NCBI GenBank assembly: GCA_002104945.1
Contig: MCFH01000012.1
Coordinates: forward strand, 248,001-312,000
DNA: 64,000 nt
Reading direction: 5' to 3'
Source: Piromyces finnis
Taxonomy: Eukaryota > Neocallimastigomycota > Neocallimastigomycetes > Neocallimastigales > Neocallimastigaceae
Position numbers and translations under genes: made by a program. The stretch's first letter is position 1. The number at the start of each line of letters is the position of its first letter. Below are positions 10,901 to 22,681 of the stretch, piece after piece. Below the pieces are notes generated by a model that saw only the letters and a list, made by a program, of their open reading frames with translations, did not search any database and had not been told where the DNA came from.

Positions 10901-12459
10901 CTGACTTTCAAAAAGAGGAAATTAAAGATGAAGAAACATTTTCATGCTTAACTATAAAAGAAATTAAGGAAAACTTATGTTGTATTGCAATCCAAGGAAA
11001 TCTTAAAGAAGAATTAACCAAAGAAGTTAAAGAAGATACAGAAATACAAGAATTAACAAAAATTCTACAAGGGAATTCTATTGCAAGCAGAAAGTATAAA
11101 AAGCTTATGAAGAACTTTAAATTAAATGAAGAAGGTATTCTTTTGTATAAAGGATTAATTTTCGTACCAACTAAAATGAGAGAAAACATAATTTCAATTC
11201 ATCATGATAATCCAGTTCATGGCCATTTTGGTATTATCAAAACCAAAGAATTAATAACAAGAAATTTCATTTGGTTAAACATGACTCAAGATATAGTAAA
11301 GTATATAGCTTCTTGCAAGACTTGTGGTGCAGCTAAAGACAATCGCCATAAACCTTATGGATTATTGCAACCTCTACCTACTCCTAGTAGACCTTGGTCC
11401 TCGGTATCGATGGATTTCATAACTGATTTACCAAGATCTCATCAGAAAACGGTTATAATGGTTGTGGTTGACAGACTAACAAAAATGGCTCACTTTATTC
11501 CATTCAGAATGATTCCAACTGCTCAAATTGCAGCAGATGTCTTCTTTAGAGAAATTTTCCGATTACATGGATTGCCAGACGAAATTATATCTGATAGAGG
11601 AACGCAATTCACTTCTGAATTTTGGCAACGTTTATGTTGCCTATTAAATATCAAACATAATGTTTCAAGTGCTCACCATCCACAATCCGATGGTCAAACT
11701 GAACGAGTTAATAGCATTCTAGAACAATTCTTAAGATGTTATATCAATAAAAGAAAAGACAACTGGATGAATCTCTTACCTTATGCGGAATTTGCATACA
11801 ATAATACACTACAACAATCGATTAACCAAACACCTTTCTTTGCTAACTATGGTCAAAATCCAAGATTTGATTTAGAAATTCCAGCTGATAGTGGTAATAG
11901 AAGTGCTAACCGTCACGCCTCTCAAATGCAAAACAACATTAAATTTTTAAAGAAAAATTTAGAAAAAGCTAAACAAAGATATAAGAAGTATGCCGATTGT
12001 ATTAGACTTATTGGACCTAAGTTAAAGGTTGGTGATTTAGTTTGGTTAAAGCGTCCTGATTTACTTCCTAAAGGACCTCCTAAATTAACTGATAAAAAAT
12101 TTGGACCTTTTGAAATCATCGAAAAGACTGGACCAGTTTCTTATAAGTTAAGATTACCTGAGTCTTTTAGATGTCATCCTGTTTTCCATATCTCGAATTT
12201 AGAACCTTTTGTAGTGAGAGTAAATAGTGATAATTTGCAACATTCTATCAAGATACCTAATATCGCTACTGATTCATCTGTAGAAAGAATTCCATTGAAA
12301 ATAGTTAGTGAAAAAATTGTCAATGGAATCAAGTATTATTTCATGGTTTGGAAAGATCATCTTCCTTCAGAAAGTTCTTGGCTTAGAGAAGATGAAATTG
12401 AGGACCCTCAAATGATTCAAGAATTTCTTAAACACAAGTCGCTCAGGGGCTCGACTTAA
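7975..12459 (+). CDS. Gag-Pol polyprotein of Ty3/gypsy element B
   Basis: One uninterrupted frame of 1494 codons from the ATG at 7975; the frame is open further up from a TTG, but relatives C and D also start at the matching ATG. Order: Gag, a knuckle-like YFICKSTGHLKKDC, protease LVDSGSDLEF, RT (core FSYIDDILIYS), RNase H (ETDASDFAIG, YDKELLAV, FTDHKNL), integrase finger (HHDNP...HGHFG...CKTCG), DDE core (MDFITD, SDRGTQF, QTERVN) and a C-terminal chromodomain-like tail (YYFMVWKDH, SSWLRED). A single Gag-Pol frame matches Tf1-type elements. The first knuckle cysteine is replaced by tyrosine; D keeps CFFCKKIGHIEKDC. Otherwise every catalytic residue is present, so the element looks competent. 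Confidence 0.95.
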   Translation: MNGEYRYIDNCNGNGVAGISDDDSEASSMEIEHEDGEIVNARDNLIPRPPKFYGKRNELASFFAKLEKYFKYNLRQNATEAYKIDVLSCYLEGPAAEWYADLEKEESPLIKSYEDLKAAMQARYRTCTSSDVANRRLTKLNYKQFKSVMDYCDCFEKTSRDSSFDDEAKIHFFVEGLPPSVQEKTKLVYPKIRKLYDLINTVAANIEEDWRIYGKDPMNIDGERGRRYNRNLGKRLYQGNYGMKFNNYRDFHHEEKVQKTKKYFICKSTGHLKKDCPMLKDKLANRPKAFMIKENRKQHLLNVFDVVLHVNRGISLNALVDSGSDLEFMDWKTVNKYRIPIQRMMKDKFVEGLGGNGLLKYETIPLIMSIGNHKESIQFYITTLPSDVSLILGNKWLRKHDPIISFKNQKLEFKSEFCKTNCCATDEEINERIEQNKLKEEEDKRKRLELAEEIINNYKNSLVIRDSKLKNKENVLVIEKKKKKSCINKKCKTSKLNKILHQKYLVCCAITSDNDGTPEVPNEYKEFKNVFDEIECNELPPHRIYDCKIKLKDDNELFYGPLYPLTEEERETLKEYLKENLEKGFIRPSTSPAGAPVLFVRKKDGTLRLCVDYRRLNENTIRDSYPLPLISELFDRLREAKIFTKLDLKSAYNLVRINKGDEYKTAFRTRFGHFEYLVMPFGLKNAPATFQHFINDVLGEYLDEFAFSYIDDILIYSKDLEEHRTHVKKVLKKLQENGLYVKLSKCEFETNKTSFLGHIISDKGISMDPKKVEAIMNWPIPKTVKEVQSFLGLCNYYRRFIPNFAEIEKPLHNLTKKNVVFDWTIICNNAFEKLKQCFTEEPILVHADPELPYIVETDASDFAIGAVLSQRLNNKELHPICYFSRGLTKSEKNYPIYDKELLAVICALKEWRHYLEGAKHQFTVFTDHKNLTFPRKPELLSQRQIRWNLFLTRYDFKLQYRPGKEGGKPDSFSRRPDFQKEEIKDEETFSCLTIKEIKENLCCIAIQGNLKEELTKEVKEDTEIQELTKILQGNSIASRKYKKLMKNFKLNEEGILLYKGLIFVPTKMRENIISIHHDNPVHGHFGIIKTKELITRNFIWLNMTQDIVKYIASCKTCGAAKDNRHKPYGLLQPLPTPSRPWSSVSMDFITDLPRSHQKTVIMVVVDRLTKMAHFIPFRMIPTAQIAADVFFREIFRLHGLPDEIISDRGTQFTSEFWQRLCCLLNIKHNVSSAHHPQSDGQTERVNSILEQFLRCYINKRKDNWMNLLPYAEFAYNNTLQQSINQTPFFANYGQNPRFDLEIPADSGNRSANRHASQMQNNIKFLKKNLEKAKQRYKKYADCIRLIGPKLKVGDLVWLKRPDLLPKGPPKLTDKKFGPFEIIEKTGPVSYKLRLPESFRCHPVFHISNLEPFVVRVNSDNLQHSIKIPNIATDSSVERIPLKIVSEKIVNGIKYYFMVWKDHLPSESSWLREDEIEDPQMIQEFLKHKSLRGST

Positions 12460-12470
12460 GAAGAGGGGAA

Positions 12471-13294
12471 TGTAAAATATTGTATTAGTTAAATGTATTA
12501 GTTAAATAATGTATTTAATACGTATGTAGAACAATGTATAATGTATTGAATTAATGTACCGTAAATTTTACAAAAATTTACATCACAATACATTAACATA
12601 AATTTATGTAAATTTAATTTTATGATAAGATAAAGTTTTGATGATAAAATAAAATTTTAAAATTAAATAATTTTTAACCAATAAATATTTGAGATAAGAA
12701 AAAATTTTTTTTTATAAACTAAGCCTCAAAATTAGAAATAAATAAATTAAATATATGTTTGAAATATAATCAACCATATAGTAAATAAATCAAAACTTTA
12801 TTTTAAGTTTAGAAAATTCTTTAGTAAATAAATTGAATTTAAATAGTTTAATACAAATAATTTCTTTTAATAAATGTATAAATGTAAACAATGTAAAATT
12901 ATAATATTAAAACATGTATATTAGAATTAATTCAATTTATTTAAAAAGTATAAATAAAGAAAATTTCTCAACTATTGAAACGATAGTTGGAAAATAGTAA
13001 TTAATTACAATTGTATAATTAGTATTAATAATATTAGATTATTAATAAAGTTTATAATAAAACATTTCTATTTAATTAAAAACTGATTACCTAGCGAAGG
13101 CTCTGGTTAAATAACCTTCGTGGTAAAGTAATCAGCAGTTGTCATAGTTTCAAGGATAAATTTATTATTTAAATAAATAAAAAAGTATTAAAAAATAAAT
13201 TGGAATTTTTTTTGTTTTGTATTGTTGTTTTGTTAGCACAGACCTAAATCCAATAATTTAATTTAAAGGTTAGATTTAAATTAAATATTTTACA
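12471..13294 (+). repeat. 3' LTR of element B (LTR-1)
   Basis: The same 824 bp as 6884-7707 with no difference seen. It follows the polypurine tract and is followed by the target duplication AGGAG. Confidence 0.95.
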
Positions 13295-13317
13295 AGGAGG
13301 GCCATGTAACGAATCAT

Positions 13318-13934
13318 TGTCAAAAAGCGATTTTTTATTAAAGAAAAGTGTGGTAAGCACACTAGTTATATTAATTAATAAATATAATACGCTTTCCTAT
13401 TGAAGGCGTAAAGCTAATAATATTTATATAAAGAAATTTAAATAATATTTTTATTTTAGCAATAACTTAATATCAGCATATATTAAGTTATTAAAAATAT
13501 TAAAATTTTTAAAGTTTTAGGTTTTATAGGAGTTTATAAATTTTATTAACTTTAAGTTAAAAAATTACTAACGCTAAAGCTTCGTAATTTTTGTCAATTT
13601 TTGTTCTTTTTATACATGAACAATTTTAATTATTACATTTTTTAATTTTAATTAATTATTGTCTAATTATAAAATATTTAATTTTTATAAATTAATAATT
13701 AATATAATTATTGTAAATAGTTAATAAATTTAAAATAAAATTTTTAATAATAAAATTTTAATAATTTTAAAAATTTAATAATTTCAAATATTAGAAATTT
13801 TATACTTTGAAATTTTTTAATAAAAATTTAAAAAATAAATTTTTTCAAATTTTCAAATTTTCAAATTTTAAAAAAATTTTTAATTTTTTCCATGTGTCCA
13901 AATTTTTTAAATTTTTATATATGTTATTGTGACA
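13318..13934 (+). mobile_element. Solo LTR, family LTR-2
   Basis: 617 bp starting TGTCAAAAAGCG and ending GTTATTGTGACA (TGTCA/TGACA ends), flanked by the 5-bp duplication ATCAT (13313-13317 and 13935-13939). The uninterrupted site AATCATAGAAATAAAG is seen at SINE copy 1 (588-603). Other copies lie at 26260-26852 (inverted) and 30889-31486. No internal region with this LTR occurs in the window. Confidence 0.9.
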
Positions 13935-13938
13935 ATCA

Positions 13939-14354
13939 TAGAAATAAAGAAATTGTCTTAGTGGTTAGTAAATAAGATTTTGGTCCGAATGTCTTGAGTT
14001 CGAGACTTCTAAATTACTTTTTTTATTTTTATTTTAATTTTTTTTATTTTAATTTTTTATCAACTCGAAATTCTTTGATTGGTTAAGAAATTTAAGTTGT
14101 AAAAAATCTTTTAGATTAATTTTAAAAATTTTTATATAAATACGAGTGGATTTTTCTAAATTTAAAAAAAAATTGAGTTTTTATTAATTAATAAATTATT
14201 GTTAAACACTAACCTATTAAGTTAAAATTTGTATGTTTTTAATAATAATTTTAAATATTAATAATTAACAGTAAGATAAAAGTGTTTTATATTTACTAAG
14301 TTATTTTAGTAAATTGTTATAAATTTTTTATTGTTAAGAACACATTTCTTTACA
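13939..14354 (+). repeat. tRNA-derived SINE-like repeat, copy 2
   Basis: Nearly identical to copy 1, with the same A-box-like and B-box-like words and the same TTTCTTTACA end. The LTR-2 solo element at 13318-13934 inserted at its 5' border. Confidence 0.65.
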
Positions 14355-15528
<1,174 letters not shown>

Positions 15529-16252
15529 TGTAAAGATATAAAGTATATCTTTAAATTATTTAATAATTAATTAATAATTATTGAATAATAATTTTGATAT
15601 TTTAATGAAAAATTGTTTATAAAATTTATTGTATAAATTTTATGGAATAATTAAATAAAAATTAATTTTAAAATATCAAAGTTACAAATGAAATTTGGAT
15701 AAATGTTTAAATTAATGGATAATTAAATTTAAATATTTTAAATATTCAAATTAAATCTTAAAAAGTTTTTATTTAATTAAAATTAGTTTAATAACTTTAG
15801 CGTAGTTTTAAATTAGCATTTTTTAATAGCAAATATATAATAAATAGTATTATTAATATTTAATTAATATATAGGTAATACATGGACTGTATTCAATTTA
15901 CAGTTTACTCAAATTGAATCAAAAGTGTATTTAATTAGTTTTAGTTTAGTTTTATTATTTTATTATTTAATTAAATTAGTATTAAATTAGTTTTGTTTAT
16001 TTTATATTGAATATATGTATAATTAAATAGAATAGTATATTAAAATATAATTTACGAAAAATATAAATGCATGTAAAATTTCTTGATTAAAACGATGTAA
16101 TTGTTATTGACTATTATTTAGTTAATAACTAAATAAAATTAATAAAAGAGATATTTTTAAATAGATTTTGTTTTTCTTGTTTCTTTTTATTTATTTCGCG
16201 TTTTATGTTTTATTGTAAAATTTTATAATCTGTTTTTTTATAAACTTTTACA
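15529..16252 (+). mobile_element. Solo LTR, family LTR-3, copy a
   Basis: 724 bp starting TGTAAAGATATAAAG and ending AACTTTTACA, with 5-bp flanks TATAT on both sides (weak alone in AT-rich DNA). Five further copies lie at 28343-29117, 44143-44794, 52308-53055, 58497-59411 and 60907-61610. No LTR-3 internal region is in the window. Confidence 0.85.
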
Positions 16253-17173
16253 TATATTAGTATAAATTATTATAACGCAAATGTTACACATATATTAGAA
16301 TAATTAATTACACAAGAAATGAAAAGATATAAAAATAGTGAAAAAGAACAAGATATAAAAAAAGAGAAGGAATTTTTCATTTATAAATAATATTTGATAT
16401 TTTAGTTTTAAGTATAAGTTCTATTTTATTTTATTTTAGTTACAGTTTATTTTAGTTTAGTTTTAGGTCACTAATTACGTATTTAGTATTTATTATATTT
16501 AATTCAGTTTAAAATATTAATTATAAAAGAAAAGAATAATTATTGTTTATTTTTATTATTTCAAAAAGTTATATTTTATTATTAATAAGAATTTTATCAA
16601 CATATTTTTATATTTACATTTTATATTTAAGTATTTATATTTATTAAACAATAACTTTCGATTCTACTAGTATTGAATGTTATTAATGTTATAATAATAA
16701 TAATAATTAAATAAAGAAACTTTAAACCAAAATCTATTTAATTATATTATTATAAAATTTATTATTTTTAGTATTTGTTTTTATTATTTATTTTTATTAT
16801 TATAAAATAGAAATAAATACAATATTATCTAATATATTATTCAACTCTCATTCCCTTTGCTAACGTTCACAATTATATTTTATTTATGGTGTTTTTGAAA
16901 TATATTGCATCATAAAATTCGGTGGAGAATCCGGGCGTAGCAATATTGAATAATATGAAACAATAATAGTATTATTTCTATTCTAGCTATATTTTTTATT
17001 TTTATTTTATTATTTTTAATTAAAATAAACTCTTTTATATAAATAAAACTTTCTACTATAAAACTATTAAATACACAAATATTATTATATATATATTATA
17101 AAAAAAATTATTATAAAAAATAATAACATAAGAAATTATTATTAAAATTTAATAAAGTAAATAATAAAACAAG
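16253..17173 (+). other. 5' region of gypsy element I with probable tRNA primer site
   Basis: AT-rich noncoding DNA. TGGAGAATCCGGG at 16923-16935 is a probable primer-binding site. The same TGGAGAATC begins the matching region of element F (minus strand, 48174-48182), and both are followed by similar bases ending in AGCAA/AAGCAA. The 5' LTR of element I should lie just before 16920 but has no partner in the window. Confidence 0.5.
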
Positions 17174-18616
17174 ATGGTGGATGCTTCCAAAGTTAAAAGA
17201 GATCTTCCCTACCTATGCGACTATGGAAAGGATATAGACTCATGGATGGAAGACTTCATAAGCGTAATGGAAATCCATGATATCCAAGAACCTGAAAGAA
17301 TCTTCGTATGGCTAAAAGTAGCAGTGGAAGCTGATATAAAGAATGTGTTAAAATCTCTTTGTACTACTCGTAATAATATTAAGCGATATCCTAATTATAG
17401 AGAAGTACAATCAGCTATAGAAGAGTATTTAGAAATTAAACCGGGTGATAAATGCTCTGTTTTAAAAATGTTAAAAATTAAAGGGAATGAAACTATCAAA
17501 AGTTTCAATTACAAATATCTAACTTAATTTCACCGTTTAGACAAGGATTTCCAAAAGATAATTTCTGTTGATGACTATTTATGTTCTATTAGGAAAAGAG
17601 TCTATCTACATTCTCAAGTTATTTTGGCTGAATGTGAAACGTTATCAGAAGCATTCAAAGTAGCCGAAAAAGCTGAAAAAGCTGAAAAAGCTGAACGAAG
17701 AACTATTGAAAATAATGAAGCTGGTAATATTTCTATGGTTTTTCAAAATGAAAGTTCTAATCGAAATATTTTATTGGACCATCCACTATATAAAGGATTA
17801 GTTAATAATGATTATAATAATAATAATTATAGTGGACTTTACTCAAATGCTAGACATGGAGTACCCCCGAGCCATTCAAATTTTGGAACCCAAAGAAATT
17901 ATGAAAATGTATATTTCAACAATAGTAATCTTAGGAGTATTAAATGTTACTATTGCAGACAAATGGGACATAAAGCTAGTAAATGTCCAAATAAAAGAGA
18001 AAGGAATAATAGAAATAATTTCAATCATTCTAATCAATTTAATAGTCAAAGAAATTCTTATAACAGATATGAAAATTCATATAATAGTTATGATAACAAT
18101 AATTACAACAATAGTTATTTAAATGGATTTAATACCAATAATAATAATAGCAGCCAAGATGTTAGCAGAGGATTTAATAAAAACAATTATATGGATTATT
18201 ATGATAAAAATAACTATGATAATAGGAATAATAATTATTATATGTACACTAGTAATAATTATAATGAAAATAACGGAAACAATTATAAAAAGGATAATTT
18301 TAATCCAGGTGAAAATTATAATAATGATGGAAGAAACAATATTAATAACTATAATAAATATAATAATAACATTGGAAACAATAACATCAGTCTCAATAAT
18401 TTTAACAATAATATTGGATACAATCGCAACGGTTTCAACAGTTATAATAATACATTTACTAATGTCAGTAATGTCAATGAAAGTAATATGAGGAATATCT
18501 TTAATGATAATAATAATAGGGACAATATTAATAATAATCATCCTAGTCAATTAAATAATCAATACTATAATAACATAAAGCTTCTGAAATATTCTTGGAC
18601 TCTTGTGCTAGTGTGA
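17174..18616 (+). pseudogene. Asparagine-rich Gag of gypsy element I
   Basis: The frame from ATG 17174 encodes a Gag-like N-terminal half. It meets a TAA at 17525-17527 and continues in the same frame through a lysine/glutamate heptad-like stretch (KAEKAEKAEKAE), a CCHC knuckle CYYCRQMGHKASKC (about 17946-17987) and a long region of mostly Asn and Tyr (about 18000-18580). Near 18580-18590 a one-base loss shifts the frame; the next frame reads FLDSCASVNLIT, the protease active-site region. Opposite-strand and alternative-frame open stretches here come from the AAT/AAC codon bias. Confidence 0.8.
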
Positions 18617-21600
18617 ACCTAATTACTACCGCTGCGTTAAAAAAATTTAATATTTGTAAATTACCAGTTGGTAGAGTATCAGAAAAAATATTTCAAGTTT
18701 ATTCAAATAATTCCAGATTCTGATATTTATGAATTAAAAATTACCATTGGAAATTATTCATTTACTGATTATTTTAGAGAAGTTGAAAAGGATGATATCT
18801 TTGATGTTCTTATTGGTATTGCTACATTAAAAAGAAATAATTTTATTTTAAACTTAGTTGATGATTCTTTATTACATGTTAACAATGATAATGAATGTAT
18901 TAAATTAACACCTTTACTTTATGATGTAAATTTTAATAATTCAAATAATATTAATAAAGATGATAATAAAAACTATATAGAGTGCGAGTTGAATAAGTTT
19001 AATAATGTGTGTTCTAATAATAATGTCTCTGATAAAATTTCTAATTTAAGAGTTTCTGATTTTGTAGATAACTGTGAAAAAAATATATCTTATGTTCCTA
19101 ATAATATTACTACTAAAAATATTTATATATCTGATAATAATACTTTATTTGAAAATTCCTGTTCTAGTCCACTTCCTGTTTTTATATCAATTGTTAAAGA
19201 AGACACTACTTCTAATATTTCTAATAATGGTGATAATAATAAGAAGCAACTTATTATAAATGAAATAATAGATGAAATACCTATTTCTAGTAGGAATAAT
19301 ATAAAACAACTATTTTCTGAGTATAGCGATGTAGTGGCAATAAAGACAGATGATTTAGGTCATTCTAAATTAATGCCACATAGAATAAATTTAGTTCCTG
19401 GAACCCAACCTATTAAACAACGTGCTTATAGATTATCTAAAGTGCAAGCTGATGCATTAAAAAATGAATTAATTAAGCTTATTGATAATAAATTAATTGT
19501 TCCTTCTAGTTCGTCATGGTCATCTCCAGTAGTTTTAGTACCTAAGAAAAATAATCAAATAAGAATGTGTGTTGACTATAGAAAGGTTAATAATTGTACT
19601 ATAAAAGATGCATATTCACTTCCTTTGATTGATGATATTTTATACTATGTGGGTAATGCTACTATTTTATCTACTATTGATTTATTCTCTGGTTATCATC
19701 AAATACCTATGTATCCTGATGATAGAGACATAACTTGCTTCACTACCATATATGGTAATTTTAATTTCCAAGTTATGCCTTTTGGAATTTGTAATGCACC
19801 GGCCACTTTTCAACGTGAAATGAATCGTATATTTTTTGATTTAATTGGTGTATGTGTATTTGTTTATATAGATGATCTTGTTATTTATTCTAATTCATTG
19901 GAGCAACATTATGAAGACATTAAAAAGGTTTTTAAAATTCTACATAATAACGGTTTAAAAATTAATGTAGAGAAATGTCATTTTTTTAAAGAAGAAGTGG
20001 AACTACTTGGTCACACTCTTTCTACTAAAGGTATTAAACCTATTGATTCTAAAGTTCAAGTTATTATGAATTGGTTACCTCCGAAGAATATTAAACAACT
20101 ACGTTCATTTTTAGGTGCTATTGGTTATTATAGAAAGTTCATTTCTAACTTTGCTCAAATTGCTAAACCTCTATATGATTTAACTAAGAAGAATGTTATA
20201 TTTAAATGGGATGATATTTCTAATAATGCTTTTGAAGCACTTAAAAATAAATTAGTCATCGCACCTATTCTTACCCCTCCAGATTTCAGTAAACAATTTA
20301 TAATACGTACGGATGCATCTAAATCAGGAATAGGTGGTGTACTTATTCAATTAGATGATGACGGTTTTGAAAAACCTCTCTATTTTGAAAGCAGAACATT
20401 ATCTAATTCAGAATTAAATTATAGTATTACTGAACTTGAAGGGTTAGCTGCTTTTTACTGTGTGTGTAAATTTAAATCATTTATAACTGGCAACAACCTT
20501 GAAACACTTTTGTATACTGATCATAAACCCTTGGTCTATATTTTTAATAGCAAAGAACCCTCATCAAGTCGTCATGTTAAATGGATAACAGAGTTCAGCA
20601 TTTTGAAGGTTAAAGTCTTATATGAAGAGGGGAGGAAGAATGTTATAGCTGATTCTTTATCAAGACTTCAAAGTAAATCAGAAAATGAAAATAATATTAA
20701 TAATAATAATATAAATGATAAAATGGAAGAAAATATAATTAAAAATACGAAAGAAGAATGTTCATTATTTATAAATGATAATATAATATATAATAATAAT
20801 AATATAAATAATGATTTATTTAATAATATTAATATTCCAGATAATAAGCTTGGAATAAGAAAGGAAAATGAAGATAAAAATAAGAATTCAATGTCTTTAA
20901 ATAACACTAATGAAAATAAGATAAATGATGATATATTAATTAATGATAAAAATTACGTTAATAATTATAATATTAATTATGATAAAAATAACAAACTGAA
21001 TGATATGGTATTAATTGAAAATTATAATGATAATTGTAAAATAGATTTTGATTATATAAATAATGGAAATGATAATAATATAGGAAGTGATAATAATAGT
21101 GATATTTGTAAAGACAATAATAATGTTATGATAAATATTAATGAGAATAATAGCAAAAGAAATATGAATGATAATTATCTATATACAAATACAAATAATA
21201 ATAGAAGCATGCTAAACAATTTTATTGAAGATTTATAACTAAAAGATATGTATATATTGATGGAGTTCAATATTATAAACAAAATGATTTATTAAGAAAA
21301 GTTATTACAAATAGTGATGAAAAATGGAAACTAATTAATGAAGCTCATTCTATTGGTCATGAAGGAACATACAAGACATATCACAGACTAAAAAGAGATT
21401 ATTTTTGGAAAGGTATGACAAAGAATATTAAATTATTTATTAAATGTTGTCATAAATGTCAAACATGTAAACCACAACCATCTAATATGTATCCGGAAGA
21501 TTTAGCAACTCCTCCAGGTTTACCATTTAGTAGAGTTGGTCTAGATTTAATAGGTCCGTTATATACTACTGCTAGAGGAAATAAATATATAATTGTATTG

Positions 21601-21681
21601 TTAGATTATTTAACCAAATGGGTTGAAGCAGAACCCTTAATAAAAACTGAATCTGAGGATGTAATAAGATTCCTTACTAAT
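18617..21681 (+). pseudogene. Pol of gypsy element I: protease, RT, RNase H, partial integrase
   Basis: Protease DSCASVN lies at about 18597-18620, then a frame change near 18700 leads to the long frame ending at 21238. It contains RT (RMCVDYRK, FGICNAPATFQREMNRIF, FVYIDDLVIYS), RNase H (RTDASKSGIGG, TELEGLAAF, YTDHKPL) and the connection motif EEGRKNVIADSLSRL. An Asn-rich spacer follows (about 20680-21230). After another one-base shift near 21233 come the integrase finger (HSIGHEGTY ... CHKCQTC) and the first DDE residue (GLDLIGPL). The frame is cut at about 21681, where the first viral Rep begins on the other strand. Element F is a decayed sister copy. Confidence 0.85.
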
Positions 21682-22546
21682 GGAACATGTCGATTACAGT
21701 AACTCTACGTTCCCATTGTGTTCTTGGTTCATCATCTACATTTCTGTAGATTCTGTTGAACTTTTGAACACTAGTAATAATTATACATAAATAATTATTT
21801 AACATTGAAGAACCTTTAATGTTCAACCAATGTTTATTATAATCAATAAAATTAATAAATTCAGATGGCTTCATGTGACTATCTCTAAAATCATCATAGA
21901 TAGCCACTTTAGCCTTATCTGAACAACCCAAATAAAAACCATTAACATACTTCACAAAATCAGTACCGGTGTCTAAAGCTTCTTCCCATTCCTCAGCTAA
22001 GTCCAAGGCCTTGTTGGTTTTTCCAATACCGGAAGGTCCTTGGATCCAAAAAACTTTAACGTTCTTTCTATAATCCCTAGCTTTGGTTACTGTATAACCC
22101 CTTTTAATATTTTTATAAGTGTTATACAGGATAGCTGGGATTTCATCAGGTTCTAAGGATTTTAAGTACCCAACTGTAAAGTCACCACCTTTAGTCAATG
22201 GTTCACCATGTTCTTCAATAAGTAGAGCGGTTACTCCTTCGTCTTTATGCTTTTGATCCTCGGCTTTGCAATAGGCGATATTCTGTTGAGCGCTTCCATA
22301 ATACTTCTCGAAATGAGCGCCATGTAACTTTCTAGTTGATAAGCGTTTACAATTTGTATATTGAACGAACACATGATAATGTTTTTGAGCTTGGCCCACG
22401 TGTTCAGTAACTAACAGATATTGTAAACCTGTTAATTTTTTTAAGTACTGAATAATATCAGCGTAATATTCCAAACTTGCTGGATTAATAGTTAAGATAA
22501 AATTTCTTCCGGTGCTCATAGTTAATTTTTTTAAAAAATTCAACAT
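21677..22546 (-). CDS. rep: CRESS virus replication protein Rep, copy 1 (C-terminus lost)
   Basis: Rolling-circle initiator with an HUH endonuclease and an SF3 helicase. Motif I FILTIN, motif II HYHVFVQY and motif III with the catalytic Tyr (IAYCKAE) are followed by Walker A GPSGIGKT, Walker B VAIYDDF, motif C IITS and the arginine-finger area QWERR. The frame is open for 289 codons, then ends in a chance stop at 21677 just past the element junction (about 21682), so about 35 residues present in copy 2 are missing. Start is uncertain: the ATG at 22546 is conserved as MLNF in both copies, but the ATG at 22519 (MSTGRNF) places motif I closer to the N-terminus, as usual. About 82% identical to copy 2 by eye. 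Confidence 0.9.
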   Translation of the reverse strand: MLNFLKKLTMSTGRNFILTINPASLEYYADIIQYLKKLTGLQYLLVTEHVGQAQKHYHVFVQYTNCKRLSTRKLHGAHFEKYYGSAQQNIAYCKAEDQKHKDEGVTALLIEEHGEPLTKGGDFTVGYLKSLEPDEIPAILYNTYKNIKRGYTVTKARDYRKNVKVFWIQGPSGIGKTNKALDLAEEWEEALDTGTDFVKYVNGFYLGCSDKAKVAIYDDFRDSHMKPSEFINFIDYNKHWLNIKGSSMLNNYLCIIITSVQKFNRIYRNVDDEPRTQWERRVTVIDMFH

Positions 22547-22552
22547 AATAAA

Positions 22553-22583
22553 GCTCTCCAGTATAGTATTACCTGGAGAGCTA
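22553..22583 (+). promoter_or_regulatory. CRESS replication origin stem-loop, copy 1
   Basis: A perfect 10-bp stem, AGCTCTCCAG (22553-22562) and CTGGAGAGCT (22574-22583), encloses the loop TATAGTATTAC. The loop holds TAGTATTAC (22565-22573), the circovirus-type nonanucleotide nicked by Rep. It lies between the divergent rep and cap starts, on the cap-sense strand. Confidence 0.93.
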
Positions 22584-22588
22584 ACGTT

Positions 22589-22647
22589 GAGTATTTATAT
22601 AAATTGAAAATTAATTAAACTTTAATTTACGGATTTACTATAAATAG
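22589..22647. promoter_or_regulatory. Divergent promoter region of rep and cap
   Basis: TATTTATATAAATT at about 22593-22606 is conserved next to both origins and on the minus strand reads as a TATA box for rep. TATAAATAG at 22639-22647 lies about 35-43 bp before the capsid ATG on the plus strand. Assignment rests on position only. Confidence 0.4.
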
Positions 22648-22681
22648 CCGAACCACCCCTAAATTTTTTAAACCAATCAAA

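Larger units (their letters stand above)
6884..13294 (+). mobile_element. Complete Ty3/gypsy retrotransposon, element B
   Basis: A 6411-bp element with TG...CA LTRs of 824 bp each (6884-7707 and 12471-13294), which appear identical by eye along their whole length. It is flanked by the duplicated target AGGAG (6879-6883 and 13295-13299). Inside are a self-complementary primer-binding site, one uninterrupted Gag-Pol frame and a polypurine tract (AAGAAGAGGGGAA, 12458-12470) directly before the 3' LTR. Identical LTRs and an intact frame point to recent insertion. It lies just downstream of element A, and its relatives C and D occur further along. Confidence 0.97.

Noticed and set aside
17525-17527. 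Programmed stop readthrough within element I Gag
   Set aside because: The element also carries several plain frame shifts and a truncation, so a simple mutation is enough.
18119-18550. Ile/Val-rich open frames on both strands over the element I Gag, resembling membrane proteins
   Set aside because: They are shadows of AAT/AAC-rich asparagine codons read in other frames. The same happens at 56875-57078, 57316-57595 and 58131-58451.
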